Shown piece by piece: positions 13,201 to 20,419 of a stretch of 64,000 nt of DNA (its first letter is position 1; each line of letters begins with the position of its first letter). The position numbers and the translations under genes are program-made. Origin of the DNA: Salipiger pentaromativorans. GTDB taxonomy: Bacteria > Pseudomonadota > Alphaproteobacteria > Rhodobacterales > Rhodobacteraceae. The DNA lies in the NCBI RefSeq assembly GCF_024721115.1, contig NZ_JAMDHK010000003.1:45325-109324 (forward strand), written 5' to 3'. The notes under the pieces were generated by a model, which did no database searches, was not told the origin of the DNA, and saw only the letters and a program-made list of their open reading frames with translations.

Positions 13201-14694
13201 ACCCAGGAGGATGTCGGCCACCGCATCGAGCTGCGTTACAGCTACACCGATCTGACCGGCACCTCGGAAAGCGTCACCGCGCTGGTCAGCGAGGCGGTGG
13301 CGAATGTGAACGACGCCCCCTCGGGCGGTGTCGAAATCTCTGGCGCGGCCCTCCAGGGTGCGGTGCTGAGCGCCTCGCAGAGCATCGGCGATGCGGACGG
13401 GTTCGATGCCGCAGCGCTCGTCTACCAGTGGCTGCGCGACGGCGCGCCGATCCCCGGCGCCGACGCGCCCAGCTATACCATCGCCGCGGGCGATATCGGC
13501 CACCAGATCTCGGTCCGGGTCAGCTATGAGGACGGCGGCGGCACGCTGGAAAGCCTCACCAGCCCGGAAAGCGCAACGGTCCTGCCCGAGACCGCCTATG
13601 GCGGCGATCTGCTGAGCGGCGGCGCGGGCGACACCCGGCTCTTCGGCGACGGCTTCGAGGCGCGCTATGCGCCCGACGAGGCCGCCGCGGTCTATCGGCT
13701 CTACCAGGCCACCTTCGCGCGCGCCCCCGATGCCACGGGCTTTGACAACTGGACCGAGCGGCTGGCCACCGATCTCCGGACCCCGGTGCAGGTGAGCGGC
13801 GCCTTCGTGACCAGCACCGAGTTCCAGAACACCTATGGTGCGCTCGACAATGCGGGCTTTGTCGCGCTGCTCTATCAGAACGTGCTGGGCCGCGCGGCCG
13901 ATGAAACCGGGCTGGCCAACTGGACCGCGCGGCTCGACGGCGGCATGAGCCGCGCCCAGGTCGTGCTGGGTTTTGCCCAGAGCCAGGAATTCGTCAGCGA
14001 CACGCAAGCCGATGCCCGGGCCTTTGCCGAGGCCCGCAGCCCAACGACCTGGAGCGACGAGGTCTACCGGCTCTACCAGGCGACGCTCGACCGCGCGCCC
14101 GATCCGACGGGCTTTGCCAACTGGTCCGGGCGGCTGGCGGACGGTATGCCGTTTACCACCGTGATCAACAGCTTCGTGACCAGCACCGAGTTCCAGAACA
14201 CCTATGGCGCGCTCGACAACGAAGGCTTTGTCGCGCTGCTCTATCAGAACGTGCTCGGCCGCGATGCCGACGCCACCGGGCTGGCGAACTGGACGGCCCG
14301 GCTCGACAGTGGCATGAGCCGCGCGCAGGTCGTGCTCGGCTTTGCCCAGAGCAGCGAATTCGTCAGCGCCACCCAAGAGGATCTGCGCCTGTGGATGCTC
14401 GACCAGGGGATCGACGACCGGATCGAGGCGCGCGGCACGGCAACGGAGCTGGCCGGCGGGCTCTGGGCCGATCTCTTCGTCTTCGGCACAAGTGACCCCG
14501 GAACGTTCCGCGTGCACGATCTGGAGCCCTGGGATCTGCTGTCCTTCGAGGGCTTCGGCTATGCCGACGGCACCGAGGCCCGCAGCCACTTTGCGCCGCA
14601 GGGTGCGGATCTGGTCTTCAGCGACCAGGGGGTGACGGTGATCTTCGAAAACACGGGGCTTGCGGCGCTGGATCCCGATCTTATCCTGGTCTGA
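7288..14694 (+). CDS. Giant multidomain surface protein: nidogen-like, FG-GAP, cadherin-like, RTX and DUF4214 (2468 aa)
   Basis: Predicted type I-secreted adhesin-like protein. Roughly in order it shows: a nidogen-like beta domain (residues ~50-210); tandem cadherin-like modules (~220-400); about seven FG-GAP/integrin-alpha type repeats with calcium loops such as DVNGDG (~415-900); VCBS/cadherin-like modules (~900-1110); a beta-propeller-like WT/VLQRF region (~1120-1490); an RTX block (~1600-1660); three almost identical 95-residue Ig-like repeats plus a diverged fourth (~1730-2095); and two DUF4214 blocks (~2125-2370). Its last ~90 residues match those of the RTX protein at 171-4439. It lacks an N-terminal signal peptide. 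ATG 7288 has a weak purine-rich site upstream. Calcium binding is likely from the loop motifs; partner and role are unknown. Confidence 0.85.
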   Translation: MGTAITGNGSLVSGLGGPEGYGEIRLPNIDDFQLRVDVSAVFANGFVIGGRSYSATDFRVSTNGFVAFGPNAYYYDTNHIPTGQTEPVIAALWTDIAPHFNNARIYVDVDPVGDVVTITWLDVLPYQYNRTAGGSSFQIQLFDRPGDDFDVVLRYGNVTWGASDPAGPAASGVALGEFVATTSASGDAARSAQLDTTTGNTGQTGMWVFQYLSPTLHAPDAGDVRFEMSEDGLLTLTPTQILASSSDADHDVLSLAAVGSMSNGTLVQNADGSLSIAPAENFNGELSFTFTVSDGRRSSTATARIDVAPVNDAPTAEGEEMKGFAGVAMQIAAETLLANDSDIDGDTLSIVAVDSAFGGTVALNEDGSVLFTPDDGLVGPAGFSYTISDPDGLTATATATVNVREAVTEVTLRNLDGAEGVKLTAELLGGTATLLGDVNGDGRADLLIGGRSEWSNAISNLVIGDNYLVYGRAGGYADLLGSVIGGPAVFLENEAGGATTRIAPLGVSVATGASMAPAGDVNGDGLADFLISSRNARANGQDGAGIVHLVYGQAGGFGTDLTLSGLSGARGATIQGTTRNQFLGAGVIGVGDVNGDGYADIMISATRATVDGRAQAGESYVFFGGPGGAGLSGTLTIADADLVLQGGHAYQMSGAALAGVGDVNGDGIDDMLIGAPDTLSAGTGTHAAAYLVYGSRSYGSRTLDLTALTPDQGIAFTLPAADTALGAHVAAIGDINGDGLPDFAISAEYASVNGVANSGSVYVIFGKRGGLDAGIDLSTLNGSDGFRIDGAAGARLGYGAITAAGDFNNDGIDDLALLSLLDPAVDGSDGTGRAYVIYGSEAGMPATLSVEALNGVRGITLDNSFVQRLLSVAGGGDLNGDGIDDLVLTGSDDRSYIVYGFDNASPISPSAPQLVNDELVALANTGLIIAAADLLANDSDNRPLVTGIAEVFGASHGTVTLTAEGDLRFVPETNFIGEAGFSYRVIDEDGEAASARVTVQVQEHPAPASISGDLTGTVDESAPAQRASGRILVSDPNTGEGRLAPIDPAALDGLYGTFTLSSTGLWSYTIDPASPAFAALDDGDVAVEQLTVQSLDGSRSATINVSVVGRDETELARSGDSFVLNLDRSDHKFDLDSALLSGGSRAVVWTATMQDGSGTGVYLRTVSASGDPVSTELPLATATQLDQRHPVVAGMSNGGFMVAWQDFSGGANTPPAIELRSFNLFGPATGTFRLTHIDGLLDPLVLGLEGGGALVLAQRRGFPDNDNALVLQRFDATAQPVGGLIELPGNPGAETNPALAQLADGSILLTWQTSGVLMMQRLTANGHPSGTPFATGIDDVGGMGAKVTALNGGGYVLSWDATGGDALGVKAQIFDAAGVALTGEILVDPDAVMALGHAVTALDDGGFALAWARVVDGRTLVGLQAFDAAGTAAGAILEAGVIAAFTDTTLFDLLPIGLEGSGTTDLTVYFPQVPEGSATSDIVGQTVEIVLPIEMTLQDDTHTVVEGGTTLQAALFDNDSGFRLHVVAVDGQSVDGTLDLAGPVGTLTITAGGLLRYVTDDPDNQLAKGMSATQVWQVTVEDGAGNRSTQSLEITVLGSGETVTRIGTPGADSLEGGFGDDSLDGLAGNDTLDGGSGADTLTGGSGSDRLTGGAGPDLFILSPGSDDDVLTDFDFSEDSLDLSAFDTTSLAAWQTRYDSATGNRIVTLAEGGTLTFEGIGVENFAPTGSLQVTGTAQQGETLSADASGISDADGLGPLPATLQWLRDGEPIDGATGTTYLLTQEDVGHRIELRYSYTDLFGTAEQVTALAAENVTNVNDLPSGTLTVTGTAQQGETLSADTSGITDADGLGPLPATLQWLRDGEPIDGATGTTYLLTQEDVGHRIELRYSYTDLFGTAEQVTALAAENVTNVNDLPSGTLTVTGTAQQGETLSVDASGISDADGMGPLPATLQWLRDGEPIDGATGTTYLLTQEDVGHRIELRYSYTDLTGTSESVTALVSEAVANVNDAPSGGVEISGAALQGAVLSASQSIGDADGFDAAALVYQWLRDGAPIPGADAPSYTIAAGDIGHQISVRVSYEDGGGTLESLTSPESATVLPETAYGGDLLSGGAGDTRLFGDGFEARYAPDEAAAVYRLYQATFARAPDATGFDNWTERLATDLRTPVQVSGAFVTSTEFQNTYGALDNAGFVALLYQNVLGRAADETGLANWTARLDGGMSRAQVVLGFAQSQEFVSDTQADARAFAEARSPTTWSDEVYRLYQATLDRAPDPTGFANWSGRLADGMPFTTVINSFVTSTEFQNTYGALDNEGFVALLYQNVLGRDADATGLANWTARLDSGMSRAQVVLGFAQSSEFVSATQEDLRLWMLDQGIDDRIEARGTATELAGGLWADLFVFGTSDPGTFRVHDLEPWDLLSFEGFGYADGTEARSHFAPQGADLVFSDQGVTVIFENTGLAALDPDLILV
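12481..13335 (+). repeat. Three tandem 285-bp repeats inside the giant RTX gene
   Basis: The same sequence begins at 12481, 12766 and 13051, an exact 285-bp period (95 codons, frame preserved). The first two units are nearly identical at the DNA level; the third diverges after about 13248. Each unit encodes one Ig-like module with the core LRDGEPIDGATGTTY. Near-identity of synonymous positions indicates recent duplication or ongoing recombination. Confidence 0.95.
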
Positions 14695-14745
14695 CAGGAA
14701 CCGGCGCCACGCGGCGCATCCCGACGCCCCGCGAAAGGAGGTCTC

Positions 14746-14853
14746 ATGATCCGCGCATTGCCGCCCCGCCCGGACGTCTCCGGTCCGGGACGACCGGATG
14801 CCGCGCCGCCGCAGCGCGCGGCGCGGCCTGCGAGGCCCCGCCCATGTCCGTGA
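14746..14853 (+). CDS. Possible 35-residue leader ORF ahead of the oxidoreductase gene
   Basis: ATG 14746 sits behind an almost ideal Shine-Dalgarno sequence (aaaggagg, 14735-14742) with 3 bases between. The frame encodes 35 Arg/Pro-rich residues and stops at 14853, overlapping the ATG (14844) of the next gene. The downstream ATG has a much weaker site, so translational coupling through this ORF is plausible. The peptide resembles no family I know and may only serve coupling; the alternative is a chance frame. Confidence 0.4.
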   Translation: MIRALPPRPDVSGPGRPDAAPPQRAARPARPRPCP

Positions 14854-16094
14854 TCGTCCTCGGCGCCGGCATGGTCGGCATCGGCTCGGCCCTCGCGTTG
14901 CAGGCGCGCGGGCATGAGGTGACCGTGATCGACCGCCGCCTCCCCGGCTCAGAAACCAGCCATGGAAATGCCGGCATCATCCAGGGCGAGGCGGTCGAGC
15001 CCTATGCCATGCCGCGCGGGCTGGCGGGCCTGACCGGCATCCTGCTGAAACGCGGCAATGACATCGACTGGAACATCCCCGGCGTGCTGCGCAACGCCCC
15101 GGCGCTGGCGGGCTACTGGCTGGCCTCCGCCCCGGCGCGCCACCGCGAGATCTCGCGGGTTTACGCGCGGCTCATCCGCCGCGCCACGGCGGATCACGCA
15201 CCGCTGATCGAGGCCGCCGGCGCCGGCGATCTGGTCCGGCGCGAGGGGTTTCGCAACGTCCACCGCGATGCGGCGGGGTTCGAGGCGGAGGCGCGCGACG
15301 CCGAGCGGCTGGCGCGCAATGCCGGTCTCTCGGTCGAGATCGAGGACGGCGCCGCGCTCGCCACCGCCGTGCCCGCGCTGCGCCGACCGATGGCGGGGGC
15401 GGTGGTTTGGAAAGACGCCTGGCCCTGTCGCGACCCGGGCGGGCTGGTGCGGGCCTATGCCGATCTCTTCACCGCGCGCGGCGGGCGCATCCTGACCGGC
15501 GACGCGCTGAGCCTGGCGCAGACCCGGCCCGGCTGGCGCGTTGCCAGCGACGACGGTGCCGTCGAGGCGGCGCAGGTGGTGGTCGCGCTCGGACCCTGGT
15601 CGCCGGCGCTTCTGGCGCGCTTCGGCTATCGCATCCGGATGGTGCCCAAGCGTGGCTATCACGCGCATCTCACCGCCGCCGGGGGGCGCAATGCCCTGCC
15701 GCTCGACCGCCCGCTGATGGATGTGGCCAATGGCGCGGTGTTCTCGCCGATGCGCGGCGGCCTGCGCATCCTGACCGGCGCCGACCTCTCCTCCGGCCGC
15801 CGCGATCCCGCCACCGCGCCGCAGCTCGACCGGGCGGTGGCAGCGGCGCGCGACTTGCTGGAGCTGGGTCCCGAAGCGCCCGGCGGGCGCTGGACGGGCG
15901 TGCGCCCCTGCATGCCCGACATGCTGCCGCTCACCGGCCCCGCGCCGCGCCATACCGGCCTGTGGTTCAATTTCGGCCACGGTCATCAGGGCTTTACCCT
16001 GGGCCCGACCAGCGGCGCGCTGCTCGCCGCCCGGATGGCCGGCGAAACCGACCCCGCGCTCGCGGCGCTCGACCCGACCCGCCTGCGCCTCTAA
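14844..16094 (+). CDS. FAD-dependent oxidoreductase, D-amino acid dehydrogenase (DadA)-like
   Basis: Probably oxidises a D-amino acid or related secondary/primary amine to the imino acid, passing electrons from FAD to the respiratory chain. The 416-residue length is that of DadA (about 415-430). The N-terminus has the dinucleotide-binding fold: GAGMVGIGSALAL near residues 7-19, followed by an acidic residue at the end of the second strand (VIDRR). The C-terminal FNFGHGHQGFTLGP segment near residue 375 is typical of the DAO/DadA family. It begins inside a short upstream ORF. The neighbouring RTX and arsR genes give no clue to substrate, which is unresolved. Confidence 0.85.
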   Translation: MSVIVLGAGMVGIGSALALQARGHEVTVIDRRLPGSETSHGNAGIIQGEAVEPYAMPRGLAGLTGILLKRGNDIDWNIPGVLRNAPALAGYWLASAPARHREISRVYARLIRRATADHAPLIEAAGAGDLVRREGFRNVHRDAAGFEAEARDAERLARNAGLSVEIEDGAALATAVPALRRPMAGAVVWKDAWPCRDPGGLVRAYADLFTARGGRILTGDALSLAQTRPGWRVASDDGAVEAAQVVVALGPWSPALLARFGYRIRMVPKRGYHAHLTAAGGRNALPLDRPLMDVANGAVFSPMRGGLRILTGADLSSGRRDPATAPQLDRAVAAARDLLELGPEAPGGRWTGVRPCMPDMLPLTGPAPRHTGLWFNFGHGHQGFTLGPTSGALLAARMAGETDPALAALDPTRLRL

Positions 16095-16103
16095 TACCGC
16101 CGG

Positions 16104-16117
16104 TTGATCCAAATCAA
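16104..16117 (+). promoter_or_regulatory. FNR/FnrL-type binding site
   Basis: TTGATCCAAATCAA matches the FNR-family consensus TTGAT-N4-ATCAA perfectly. Its centre lies about 41 bases before the ArsR operator centre and start region, where a class II activation site would sit. Oxygen-responsive control of the downstream arsR operon is inferred. Confidence 0.7.
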
Positions 16118-16133
16118 GGCAACTCCGCCGCCC

Positions 16134-16153
16134 TTATGCGCCTATGCGCATAA
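16134..16153 (+). promoter_or_regulatory. ArsR-type operator palindrome
   Basis: Arms ttatgcgc (16134-16141) and gcgcataa (16146-16153) form a perfect 8-bp inverted repeat with a 4-bp spacer, just upstream of the arsR ATG. Position and symmetry fit autorepression by the encoded ArsR-family protein, which would occlude the -10 region and the ribosome-binding site. Confidence 0.75.
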
Positions 16154-16165
16154 AGGGGATTGCCG

Positions 16166-16456
16166 ATGATTCTGACCGTTCTCTCGGCCATGGCCGAACC
16201 GACCCGCCTGGAAGCGATGCGGATTCTCAGCGATGGCTCTGAGCATTGCGTCTGCGAGCTGATGAAGCGGCTGGGCGCCACGCAAAGCCGCATGTCGCGG
16301 CATATGCAGGTGCTCAAGCAGGCCGGTCTGGTGACCGACCGGCGCGATGCCCAATGGGTGCGTTACCGGCTGAACCCCGCCCTGCCCCCGGAGCTGGACG
16401 CGGTCGTCGCCGCCGTCTTCCGGGCCGCGCAAAGCCAGGAAAGGAGCGCCGCATGA
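16166..16456 (+). CDS. ArsR/SmtB-family metalloregulator
   Basis: Winged-helix repressor that would release its operator on binding a thiophilic metalloid or metal. The 96-residue product has a recognition-helix region (ATQSRMSRHMQVLKQAGLV) and keeps the ELCVC-type pair as Cys28 and Cys30 (EHCVCEL), the As(III)/Sb(III) ligand motif of classical ArsR. ATG 16166 follows aaagggg with good spacing; a TTG six bases earlier is less likely. It overlaps the permease start by ATGA, so the four genes 16166-18699 form one operon. The actual inducer is unknown. Confidence 0.9.
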   Translation: MILTVLSAMAEPTRLEAMRILSDGSEHCVCELMKRLGATQSRMSRHMQVLKQAGLVTDRRDAQWVRYRLNPALPPELDAVVAAVFRAAQSQERSAA

Positions 16457-17514
16457 GCGCCGACATCACCACCCCCGCACATCCCTCGCGCCCCGACTGG
16501 CAGTGGCATCTGGGCGTTGCCGCCTTTGCCGTTGCCTGGTGGCTGGTCTATCGCCAGTTGCGCCCGCTATCCGAATGGATCACGGCGCTGCTGCCGGTCG
16601 AGCGGCACAGCCACAGCGGCGAGGCCATCGCCTTTTTCCTCTACGACGTGCCGAAGGTGATGATGCTGCTGACGCTCATCGTCTTCGCCATGGGCGTGGT
16701 GCGCAGCTTCTTCTCCGCCGAAAAGACCCGCGCGGTGCTGTCGGGCAAGGCCGAGGGCGTCGGCAATGTACTGGCGGCCGGTCTCGGCGTGCTGACGCCG
16801 TTCTGTTCCTGCTCGGCGGTGCCGCTTTTCATCGGTTTCGTCTCGGCGGGCGTGCCGCTGGGCGTGACCTTCTCCTTCCTGATCGCCGCGCCGATGGTGA
16901 ACGAGGTGGCGCTGGTGCTGCTTTTCGGTCTGGTCGGCTGGCAGGTGGCGGTGACCTATCTCGCCTTCGGTCTGGGCATCGCCATCGTGGCGGGCTTTGT
17001 CATCGGCAAGCTGCGCCTCGAAGGCTGGTTGCAGGACTGGGTGCGCGAGATCCACACCGGCGCCGGTGCGCCCGCCGACATCGACACCGCGCATCCCGGC
17101 ATGGTGGACCGCTACAAGCTGGGCATCGCCGCCGTGCGCGAGATCTTCGGCAAGGTCTGGCTGTGGATCCTGCTGGGGATCGGCATGGGCGCGCTGATCC
17201 ACGGCTATGTGCCCGAGGATCTGATGGTGCGCATCATGGGCGCCGGCACCTGGTGGTCCGTGCCCGCCGCGGTGCTGATGGGAATCCCGATGTACACCAA
17301 TGCCGCCGGCGTCATTCCCATCGTCGAGGCGCTGCTTGGCAAGGGCGCCGCGCTTGGCACCGTGCTGGCCTTCATGATGAGCGTGATCGCGCTGTCGCTG
17401 CCCGAGATGATCATTCTCAAGCAGGTGCTGACCCTGCGCCTGATCGCCGTCTTCATCGGCGTGGTGGCCAGCGGCATCCTCGCGGTCGGCATCCTGTTCA
17501 ACCTGATCTTCTGA
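16453..17514 (+). CDS. ArsP/DUF318-type permease
   Basis: Integral inner-membrane permease of 353 residues with about eight to ten hydrophobic segments. The family signature TPFCSCSAVPLFIGF occurs around residue 115, and a second conserved stretch (GIPMYTNAAGVIPIVEALL) around residue 280. Some characterised members export trivalent organoarsenicals or act in metalloid resistance, and the gene here is coupled to an ArsR regulator. The start ATG overlaps the arsR stop codon. The intra-membrane Cys pair in the signature could bind the substrate. The specific substrate is inferred from family only. Confidence 0.88.
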   Translation: MSADITTPAHPSRPDWQWHLGVAAFAVAWWLVYRQLRPLSEWITALLPVERHSHSGEAIAFFLYDVPKVMMLLTLIVFAMGVVRSFFSAEKTRAVLSGKAEGVGNVLAAGLGVLTPFCSCSAVPLFIGFVSAGVPLGVTFSFLIAAPMVNEVALVLLFGLVGWQVAVTYLAFGLGIAIVAGFVIGKLRLEGWLQDWVREIHTGAGAPADIDTAHPGMVDRYKLGIAAVREIFGKVWLWILLGIGMGALIHGYVPEDLMVRIMGAGTWWSVPAAVLMGIPMYTNAAGVIPIVEALLGKGAALGTVLAFMMSVIALSLPEMIILKQVLTLRLIAVFIGVVASGILAVGILFNLIF

Positions 17515-17527
17515 AAGGAGACCCCGC

Positions 17528-17764
17528 ATGAAAACCGTCAAGGTCTATGGCCCCGGCTGCAAACGCTGCGAGACCACCGAAACCATGGTCCGCGAGACCG
17601 CCGCGAAGCTCGGGCTCGAGGTCGCGGTGGAGAAGGTGACCGATCCGAAATCCATCGCCATGGCCGGCGTGATGTCGACCCCGGGGATTTCCGTCGATGG
17701 CAAGCTCGTGCACGCGGGCGGGCTGCCGGACGCGGCCAAGCTCGAAGCCTGGCTGTCGGCCTGA
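17528..17764 (+). CDS. Thioredoxin-like small redox-active disulfide protein
   Basis: A 78-residue glutaredoxin/thioredoxin-fold protein with the active-site motif CKRC (Cys11 and Cys14) directly after the first strand, and the cis-Pro segment STPGISVDG near residue 50. This matches the short redox-active disulfide protein 2 family that often accompanies DUF318 permeases. It has a strong ribosome-binding site (aaaggag) and sits 13 bases after the permease. It probably delivers reducing equivalents to, or chaperones substrate for, the permease; that is inference from linkage. Confidence 0.85.
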   Translation: MKTVKVYGPGCKRCETTETMVRETAAKLGLEVAVEKVTDPKSIAMAGVMSTPGISVDGKLVHAGGLPDAAKLEAWLSA

Positions 17765-17787
17765 GCCGGATCGAAGGGAGGAGCCTT

Positions 17788-18699
17788 ATGAAACCCGCTA
17801 TCCTGGCGGCCCTCGCGGCCGCCCTGCCCCTGCCCGCGCTGGCGGGGGTGCTGGAGATCCAGCCCGTTGCCGAGAACGTCTGGGCGCTGGTCGGCCCCAT
17901 GGGGCAGCGCGATCCCGAGAACCTCGGCAACAACGCCACCTTCGGCGTCGTCGTGACCCCCGAAGGCGTGGTTCTGATGGATCCGGGCGGATCGTGGAAA
18001 GGCGCCGAGATGATCGACGCCGCCATCGACACGCTGACCGACCTGCCGGTGGTCTATGTCATCGACACCGGCGGGCAGGATCACCGCTGGCTCGGCAACG
18101 GCTACTGGCAGGCCCAGGGCGCGACGGTGATCGCCTCCGAGGCGGCCCAGGCCGATCATCACGACCGCGGCTCGATGCAGATGAGCGCGCTGGCGCAACT
18201 GATCGGCGACGGGCTCGACGGGACCGCCCCCGCCGATGCGGACGAGACCTTTGACAGCGACAAGACGCTCGAGCTGGGCGGCCTGCGCTTCGAGATCCAT
18301 CACCGCAGCCCGGCCCACACCCCCGGCGACAGCTTTGTCTGGCTCGGCGCGCAGCGGGTGATGTTCACCGGCGACATCGTCTATGTGGACCGCATCCTCG
18401 GCGTCGGCCCGCAATCGAACGTGAAAAGCTGGATCGCGGCCTTCGAGGCGATGGCGGCCTTTGACCCGGTGCATGTGGTGCCCGGCCACGGCCCGGCCAC
18501 CACGCTCGACCGGGCCAGGGCGGACAGCTACGACTACCTCGTGACGCTGCGCCGCGAGATCGGCGCACTGATCGAGGACGGCGGCGACATTCTGGCGGCG
18601 CCGACCATCGACCAGTCGGCCTTTGCCTATCTCGAACAGTTCGACGCGCTGGCCGGGCGCAACGCCCAGGCGACCTTTGAAGAGATGGAATGGGAGTAA
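17788..18699 (+). CDS. Exported MBL-fold hydrolase-like protein with degenerate metal site
   Basis: 303 residues with a clear signal peptide (cleavage after ALA near residue 19), so periplasmic. The metallo-beta-lactamase fold is recognisable from NATFGVVVTPEGVVLMDPGG near residue 50, the AHTPGDS histidine, FTGDIVY and VPGHGP. The usual HxHxDH motif is replaced by TGGQDH (around residue 91): the last Asp-His pair is kept but the first two histidines are absent. I believe this is characteristic of a subfamily found near such operons rather than a single mutation. Metal content and activity are therefore uncertain. It is the last gene of the arsR operon. Confidence 0.85.
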   Translation: MKPAILAALAAALPLPALAGVLEIQPVAENVWALVGPMGQRDPENLGNNATFGVVVTPEGVVLMDPGGSWKGAEMIDAAIDTLTDLPVVYVIDTGGQDHRWLGNGYWQAQGATVIASEAAQADHHDRGSMQMSALAQLIGDGLDGTAPADADETFDSDKTLELGGLRFEIHHRSPAHTPGDSFVWLGAQRVMFTGDIVYVDRILGVGPQSNVKSWIAAFEAMAAFDPVHVVPGHGPATTLDRARADSYDYLVTLRREIGALIEDGGDILAAPTIDQSAFAYLEQFDALAGRNAQATFEEMEWE

Positions 18700-18823
18700 G
18701 GCCCGGGGCGCCGCCGCCGAACCCGGGGCGCGCTGGCGGCAAAATGTAGCATCCCGGCATTATCAAGCTGTCATCAAACGCGGATATGCTGGCGGTCCGC
18801 CAAACAACGGGGCTGCGAGACCT

Positions 18824-20401
18824 ATGCTGAAGATCGTCGAGGATGGTATCGAGACACGCGCGCTGGCTGCCGAGCTTTGCGCCCGGCTGCGCGAGGTGCG
18901 GCAATCGGTCTGCGCCGAGGCCGACACCATCGCCAAAGGATGGGACAGCGCCTTGCAGCGCGGCGATTTCCGCGCGCGGGCAGAAAACCTCGCGCTGTAT
19001 CTGGCGATGCGCAAGCGTGATCTGACCGAAGAGCAGGCCGCGCTGTCGATGCTGGGGCTATCGACGCTGGGGCGCTCCGAAGGCCATGTGCTGGGCACGC
19101 TCGACTCGGTCATCGCGGCGCTTTGCGCCCTGTCCGGAGAGACGCCCGCCACCCACCGGCGCCTGCACCAAGAGACCGCACTGGCACGGCAGGTGGAAGA
19201 GGATCGCGACACGATCTTCGGCGCCGATCCCGCCGGGCCGGACACCCGCATCATGACCACCCTGCCCAGCGAGGCCGCCGATGACCCCGCCATCGTCGCC
19301 GCGCTGATCGAGGCCGGGGCGACCTGCGTGCGCATCAACTGCGCCCATGACGGCCCCGACGCCTGGCGCACGATGGCCGCCCATGCGCATAAGGCGGCGG
19401 CGCGATACGGCCGCGACCTGCGCGTGGCGATGGATCTGGCGGGCCCCAAGGTCCGCACCCTCGCGGTGCAAATGCCGGCAAGCTATCTCGAGCGAGAAAA
19501 GAAGAGCCGCCTGAAGAAGATGCGCCACGAGGGTCAGGACCCGATGCGCGCCGGGCCGAAGCTCTATACCGGCGACCGGTTCGCGCTGGTCCGCGCCCTT
19601 TCCAAAAGCGCCGAGACGCCACAGGCGACGCTCAGCCATCCCGAGCTGCTCGCCCATATGTCGGTGGGCGCCAAGCTCTGGTTCGACGACGGCAAGATGT
19701 CCGCCAAGGTGGTGGATTGCGGCCCGGAGGGCGCGCTTCTGGAGGTCGAGACCGCCCGCGACAAGGGCGCGCGGCTGGCCCCCGAGAAAGGTGTCAACCT
19801 GCCGGGCGTGGCGCTCGACATCCCGGCGCTGACCGGGGCCGATCTGCGCGCGCTCGACACCGTGGTCGAGATTGCCGATGTGGTGGGGTTCTCCTTCGTG
19901 CAGACCCCGGCGGATGTGCGCGCCTTGCAGCAGGCGCTGGCCGCGCGCCTGCCCGCCGGCAAGCCCGCCCCGGCGATCATCCTGAAGATCGAGACCGATC
20001 TCGCCGTCAGCAACCTGCCGCGTCTGATCGTGCAGGCCGGCGGCGCCGGACCGGTGGCGGTGATGATCGCGCGCGGCGATCTGGCGGTCGAGATCGGCCT
20101 GATCCGGCTGGCCGAGATCCAGGAAGAGATCCTGTGGATCTGCGAGGCCGCCGGGGTGCCGGTGGTCTGGGCCACCCAGGTGCTCGAGAATCTCGCCAAG
20201 GAGGGGCACCCGACCCGCGCCGAGGCGACCGATGCCGCCATGGCGCAGCGCGCGGAATGCGTGATGCTCAACAAGGGGCCGCATGCGCCGGAGGCGGTGG
20301 CCTTTCTCGCCAAGATCCTGCGCCGGATGGACCGGCATTATTCCAAGAAATCGCCCCGGCTCGGCCCGCTCCGGGCCTGGCACGGCCCGCAGGATCTGTA
20401 A
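18824..20401 (+). CDS. Pyruvate kinase-like protein with N-terminal extension
   Basis: 525 residues. The C-terminal part carries pyruvate kinase signatures: MDLAGPKVRT near residue 205, the catalytic Lys/Glu in ILKIETD near residue 387, MIARGDLAVEIG near residue 415, ATQVLENL near residue 455 and the TRAEATD motif. About 125 residues of helical sequence precede the barrel, and the C-terminal allosteric domain of classical pyruvate kinase is missing or replaced. It could convert PEP and ADP to pyruvate and ATP, or be a paralogue with another role. ATG 18824 is chosen because upstream sequence of the same frame overlaps the MBL gene. It is probably monocistronic. Confidence 0.8.
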   Translation: MLKIVEDGIETRALAAELCARLREVRQSVCAEADTIAKGWDSALQRGDFRARAENLALYLAMRKRDLTEEQAALSMLGLSTLGRSEGHVLGTLDSVIAALCALSGETPATHRRLHQETALARQVEEDRDTIFGADPAGPDTRIMTTLPSEAADDPAIVAALIEAGATCVRINCAHDGPDAWRTMAAHAHKAAARYGRDLRVAMDLAGPKVRTLAVQMPASYLEREKKSRLKKMRHEGQDPMRAGPKLYTGDRFALVRALSKSAETPQATLSHPELLAHMSVGAKLWFDDGKMSAKVVDCGPEGALLEVETARDKGARLAPEKGVNLPGVALDIPALTGADLRALDTVVEIADVVGFSFVQTPADVRALQQALAARLPAGKPAPAIILKIETDLAVSNLPRLIVQAGGAGPVAVMIARGDLAVEIGLIRLAEIQEEILWICEAAGVPVVWATQVLENLAKEGHPTRAEATDAAMAQRAECVMLNKGPHAPEAVAFLAKILRRMDRHYSKKSPRLGPLRAWHGPQDL

Positions 20402-20419
20402 CCTGCAAGCGCCCCGCCG

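Noticed and set aside
12481..13335. Regular repeats considered as a CRISPR array
   Set aside because: The 285-bp period is in frame and encodes Ig-like modules; there are no short repeats with unique spacers.
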